From Soonwooa sp032078105 (GTDB taxonomy: Bacteria > Bacteroidota > Bacteroidia > Flavobacteriales > Weeksellaceae): 64,000 bases of DNA. The position numbers and the translations under genes were made by a program. Below, in pieces: positions 61,014 through 64,000 of this stretch. The DNA is taken from NCBI GenBank assembly GCA_046269235.1, contig JBJZOS010000011.1:1-64000 (forward strand), written 5' to 3'. The stretch's first letter is position 1. The number at the start of each line of letters is the position of its first letter. Below the pieces are notes generated by a model, which did not search any database, was not told the DNA's origin, and saw only the letters and a program-made list of their open reading frames with translations.

Positions 61014-64000
61014 TTATTTTTCAAACCTCTGTCTTGGTAAGCCAATTTCGTGCTGTTGTGGGTATGGTTTTCGGTGCGTCATGCTCACATCTTCTTTCAT
61101 TAGTTTGTGGACGTCGTACTGCTTTTCTTTGTCATAAGCGTAACGAGGATCGGGGATCATCGGCATTTTTGCCATTTTGTGAATGGTGATGGTAGGAAAA
61201 TGAAAATCGACTTCTACAGTCCCCAAAAGTAAATAACAACCGCCACCTTGAAAATCGTATTCTTTTAAACTATCAGGAAAATGTGCCGTGTCGAAATAAT
61301 CGCCATTGACGTCAATCCAAGTTCCGAAATACATCGTTCCTTTCTTTGTGGGAACATGTTTTCTCGAAATCAGATACGCCAACATTCGCACTTGTTTTTT
61401 ATGATTTTGAAGTAAATCTTTCACAAGAACATCACCTCGAAATTTGGTTTGCAACAAGTCGAAAGGCGTGCAAGAAACGGTAAAACCAATCAATTCTAAC
61501 TCATCAAAAGCATCTTCAAAAGCATCTCTTTTCAGTTGCGGAAGACGATATTCTTGAATAGGTTCTTCAATAAGCATCAAACCTCTATTTTCTGGTTTAA
61601 AATTGACTAAAAGCAATCTCGCTTCGACGAGCAATTCATTTTTTTGTTTTCCTGTAAATCTGAATGCATCAATAAAAATAAGGATTTGTATGGTTTCTAA
61701 ACCCACAGGAATTCGACGAATAAAATCGTGTAAGGATTTGAAATTTCCATTTTTACGACGTTCTTCAGCAATTCCATGCGCAATTTTAGACTCTAACCCA
61801 TCCAAAAGCATAAAACCTAAATAAATTTCTTTATCTTTCAATATCGTTTGAAAACAACTTGTATTAACACAAGGATTTCTAATGATTCCGCCCGACATTT
61901 TGGCCTCGTGAACATACACTTCGGTACGGTAAAAACCACCTTGATTATTAATCACCGAAACCATAAATTCTAGCGGAAAATAAACTTTTAGATACAAACT
62001 TTGGTAGCTTTCCACAGCATACGACGCGGAATGCGCCTTGCAAAACGAGTAACCCGCAAAAGATTCTATCTGCCGATAGGCTTCAGCAGTCAGTTTTTCG
62101 GAATGTCCTTTTTCTTTACAAGATCTGAAGAAATTGTTTTTAACTTCTTGAAGTTTCTGGAGAGAACGGCTTTTTCCGCTCATCGCTCTTCGTAGAATAT
62201 CGCCATCCGCCAAAGTTAAACCTCCAAAATACTGTGCAATTTTAATCACATCTTCCTGATAGACCATGATTCCGTAGGTTTCCTTTAGATGCTTTTCGAA
62301 TTCGGGATGAAAAAACTCGAATTGCTCGGGATTGTTATGTCTAAAAATATACTCGCGCATCATGCCACTTTGTGCCACACCAGGACGAATAATCGACGAT
62401 GCCGCAACCAGAACCTTATAATTATTGCACTTTAAACGGCGAAGCAAACCACGCATCGCAGGAGATTCTATGTAAAAACAGCCGATGGTTCTTCCAATTT
62501 CTAAATATTGGTTGGTCTTTGCTTCATCTTTAGATAAACTCGTGTCGCGGATATCAACGTCGATTCCACGTGTTTCTTTAATGAGTTTCACCGTGTCGTT
62601 AATTGTTCCCAAACCGCGTTGCGACAAGATATCGAGTTTTTCCAACTTAATTTCTTCGGCAACATTCATATCAAACTGAACAATCGGAAAACCTTTCGGA
62701 GGCATTTCTAAAGCGGAAAAATTGGTAATCGGCTCTTCGGAAATCAAAATGCCACAAGCGTGCATACTGCGCTGATTGGGGAATTTTTCCAGCAATAATC
62801 CATATTTATGAACCATTTTTACCACATCATTTTTATCATGTGTAGCCATTGGATTTTTCGCCAATATATCGAGCTCTTCTTTGGGCAAACCAAATGCCTT
62901 CCCTACTTCCCGAAAAATCGAGCGGTATTTAAACTCTACATTCGTTCCGCAAAAAGCTACGTGATCGCGACCATAACGATCGAAAATATATTCCAAAATC
63001 GTATCTCGATCTTGCCAACTCCAATCGATATCAAAATCGGGCGGAGATTTTCGGTTTAAATTTAAAAAACGCTCAAAATACAAATCCAACTCTAGCGGAC
63101 AAATATCGGTGATTCCCAAACAATAACTGACGATAGAATTGGCGCCACTTCCACGTCCAACATGCATAAAACCCATCTTGTTACTATACTGAATAATATC
63201 CCAAGTGATGAGGAAATAAGCGCAAAAATTAAGTTCATCAATAACTTTCAGCTCTTTTTCTACTCTTTTTTGGGCGACTTCGTGGTTCAATCCATATCGT
63301 TTTTCTAAACCAGAATAAGCTAGTTTTTTGAGAAGTTCCACATCTTTTTCTTTTGAAGTGGTGAAACTTTTTTTGTTCTTAACTTTATTAAAATCAAATT
63401 CGAAACTGCATTGTTTTAATAAATTTTGGGTATTTTGTATTAATTGAGGATGAAATTTAAAATCATCTTTTAACTCTGATAAGGCTTTGAAACGCTCATT
63501 GATTTTGCAACAATCCTTGTCATTGAGTTTTGAAATCAAGGTATTGCGTTCAATCGCTCGCAAAATTTTGTGAAGATTGAATTCTTTTTTCGAACTCACC
63601 GTCACAGGCTGCCAAACGAGCATTTTGTGTTGAAGCTCCTTTAACTCAGGGCGGATTAAAAAATTAAGTTCTTCTTCTCGAATACCAATAAATTCGTTTT
63701 CTAAAAGTTTTTGAGGGATATTCTGGAAAGGATAAATTACAAAAACCTGTTTAAAATGTGGATTTTGTCTTGGCAAATCGATGTTGTGACAATTATAATC
63801 AGTCAGTATTTTATTGATTTCGCCAATCCCCGAAAATTCTTTTGCGATGCAGATGTACAACAACTCATTATCTTTTCTTATTTCTACACCAACGATTGGC
63901 TTTATATTTTTTTCTTCACATTTTTTCTTGAAATCGTAAATTCCTGTTACGGTATTAATGTCCGTTAACACGACTTCTTTCAAGCCAAAACACGCTGCTT
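61014..64000 (-). CDS. DNA polymerase III alpha subunit, DnaE2/ImuC-like (5' end outside the window)
   Basis: At least 995 residues are present and the frame runs off the right edge, so the start is missing. PHP domain remains in part (KEVVLTDINTVTGIYDF at the edge). Polymerase core with VGRGSGANSIVSYCLG and the catalytic triad motif PPDFDIDWSW, then MPPKGFPIVQFDM and GYSFCKAHSASYAVESYQSL; an OB domain fills the last 200 residues and it ends with PRQRFEK. The length and the lack of the long tau-binding tail fit the second, mutagenesis-linked DnaE found beside imuA/imuB in many bacteria, not the main replicative one. No ImuA/ImuB gene is inside the window. Confidence 0.85.
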   Translation of the reverse strand, partial: AACFGLKEVVLTDINTVTGIYDFKKKCEEKNIKPIVGVEIRKDNELLYICIAKEFSGIGEINKILTDYNCHNIDLPRQNPHFKQVFVIYPFQNIPQKLLENEFIGIREEELNFLIRPELKELQHKMLVWQPVTVSSKKEFNLHKILRAIERNTLISKLNDKDCCKINERFKALSELKDDFKFHPQLIQNTQNLLKQCSFEFDFNKVKNKKSFTTSKEKDVELLKKLAYSGLEKRYGLNHEVAQKRVEKELKVIDELNFCAYFLITWDIIQYSNKMGFMHVGRGSGANSIVSYCLGITDICPLELDLYFERFLNLNRKSPPDFDIDWSWQDRDTILEYIFDRYGRDHVAFCGTNVEFKYRSIFREVGKAFGLPKEELDILAKNPMATHDKNDVVKMVHKYGLLLEKFPNQRSMHACGILISEEPITNFSALEMPPKGFPIVQFDMNVAEEIKLEKLDILSQRGLGTINDTVKLIKETRGIDVDIRDTSLSKDEAKTNQYLEIGRTIGCFYIESPAMRGLLRRLKCNNYKVLVAASSIIRPGVAQSGMMREYIFRHNNPEQFEFFHPEFEKHLKETYGIMVYQEDVIKIAQYFGGLTLADGDILRRAMSGKSRSLQKLQEVKNNFFRSCKEKGHSEKLTAEAYRQIESFAGYSFCKAHSASYAVESYQSLYLKVYFPLEFMVSVINNQGGFYRTEVYVHEAKMSGGIIRNPCVNTSCFQTILKDKEIYLGFMLLDGLESKIAHGIAEERRKNGNFKSLHDFIRRIPVGLETIQILIFIDAFRFTGKQKNELLVEARLLLVNFKPENRGLMLIEEPIQEYRLPQLKRDAFEDAFDELELIGFTVSCTPFDLLQTKFRGDVLVKDLLQNHKKQVRMLAYLISRKHVPTKKGTMYFGTWIDVNGDYFDTAHFPDSLKEYDFQGGGCYLLLGTVEVDFHFPTITIHKMAKMPMIPDPRYAYDKEKQYDVHKLMKEDVSMTHRKPYPQQHEIGLPRQRFEK

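Noticed and set aside
1..64000. CRISPR arrays, insertion sequences, prophage, rRNA genes
   Set aside because: No regularly spaced direct repeats, transposase or phage genes, or rRNA-like sequence were found in reading the window.

Overview
The window is chromosomal DNA from a low-GC member of the Bacteroidota, most probably a flavobacterium of the Chryseobacterium/Epilithonimonas/Elizabethkingia group (Weeksellaceae). The evidence is: at least six secreted proteins (one of them disrupted) ending in a type IX secretion (T9SS) sorting domain with the YPNP signature; many genes preceded by the Bacteroidota -7 promoter element TAnnTTTG, several almost touching the start codon; and recognisable family types such as a PNGase F-like amidase, a GH109 remnant, a PrfC and a Kdp cluster with a split KdpD. 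No species name can be given from the sequence alone. There is no phage, insertion sequence, CRISPR array or rRNA.

Left part (1-20 kb): two tRNAs (Pro, Ser), a lipoprotein amidase, a candidate structured RNA before idi, a PNGase F-like enzyme, galE plus a sugar aminotransferase, a secreted subtilase, a broken DUF1835 gene behind hisS, a thioesterase, ssb, then a decayed stretch holding the wreck of a GH109 alpha-N-acetylgalactosaminidase gene followed by a remnant of a sugar-kinase-like phosphotransferase. Next come a hypoxanthine/uracil-DNA glycosylase, a PBP4-type DacB, a T9SS choice-of-anchor J protein, pruA, a surface lipoprotein and prfC.

Middle part (20-50 kb): mtgA, a COG4389 membrane protein, ychF, a second choice-of-anchor J gene broken by TGA, a reprolysin-type protease with a small lipoprotein gene in front, a frameshifted DUF2891 gene, an acyl-CoA dehydrogenase divergent from two tandem long-chain acyl-CoA ligases, a wrecked DinB gene, HdeD-like, Tpx, a lipoprotein, a TonB receptor, a large BNR-propeller T9SS protein, an ECF sigma factor with a membrane partner, a GldA-like ATPase, ruvX-def, a DUF5606 protein, a BtuF-like protein, free methionine sulfoxide reductase, a conserved orphan family and an MBL hydrolase.

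Right part (50-64 kb): after tRNA-Leu lies a complete high-affinity potassium uptake cluster, all on the minus strand. In transcription order: an NtrC-type sigma-54 response regulator, a terminator, a candidate sigma-54 promoter with an upstream direct repeat, four micro-genes (45, 27, 25 and 36 codons; the third is kdpF), kdpA, kdpB, kdpC, an outer-membrane porin, a stand-alone KdpD sensor protein (KdpD plus USP domains, no kinase) and a separate HAMP-PAS histidine kinase. This replaces the usual one-piece KdpD and OmpR-type KdpE and is the most interesting system here. Upstream of it, running off the right edge, is an alternative DNA polymerase III alpha subunit of the DnaE2/ImuC kind.

Six genes in the window are broken. 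Several lesions are one-base losses in homopolymers, but GH109, DinB and DUF1835 also carry in-frame nonsense codons, so real gene decay is likely for at least those.
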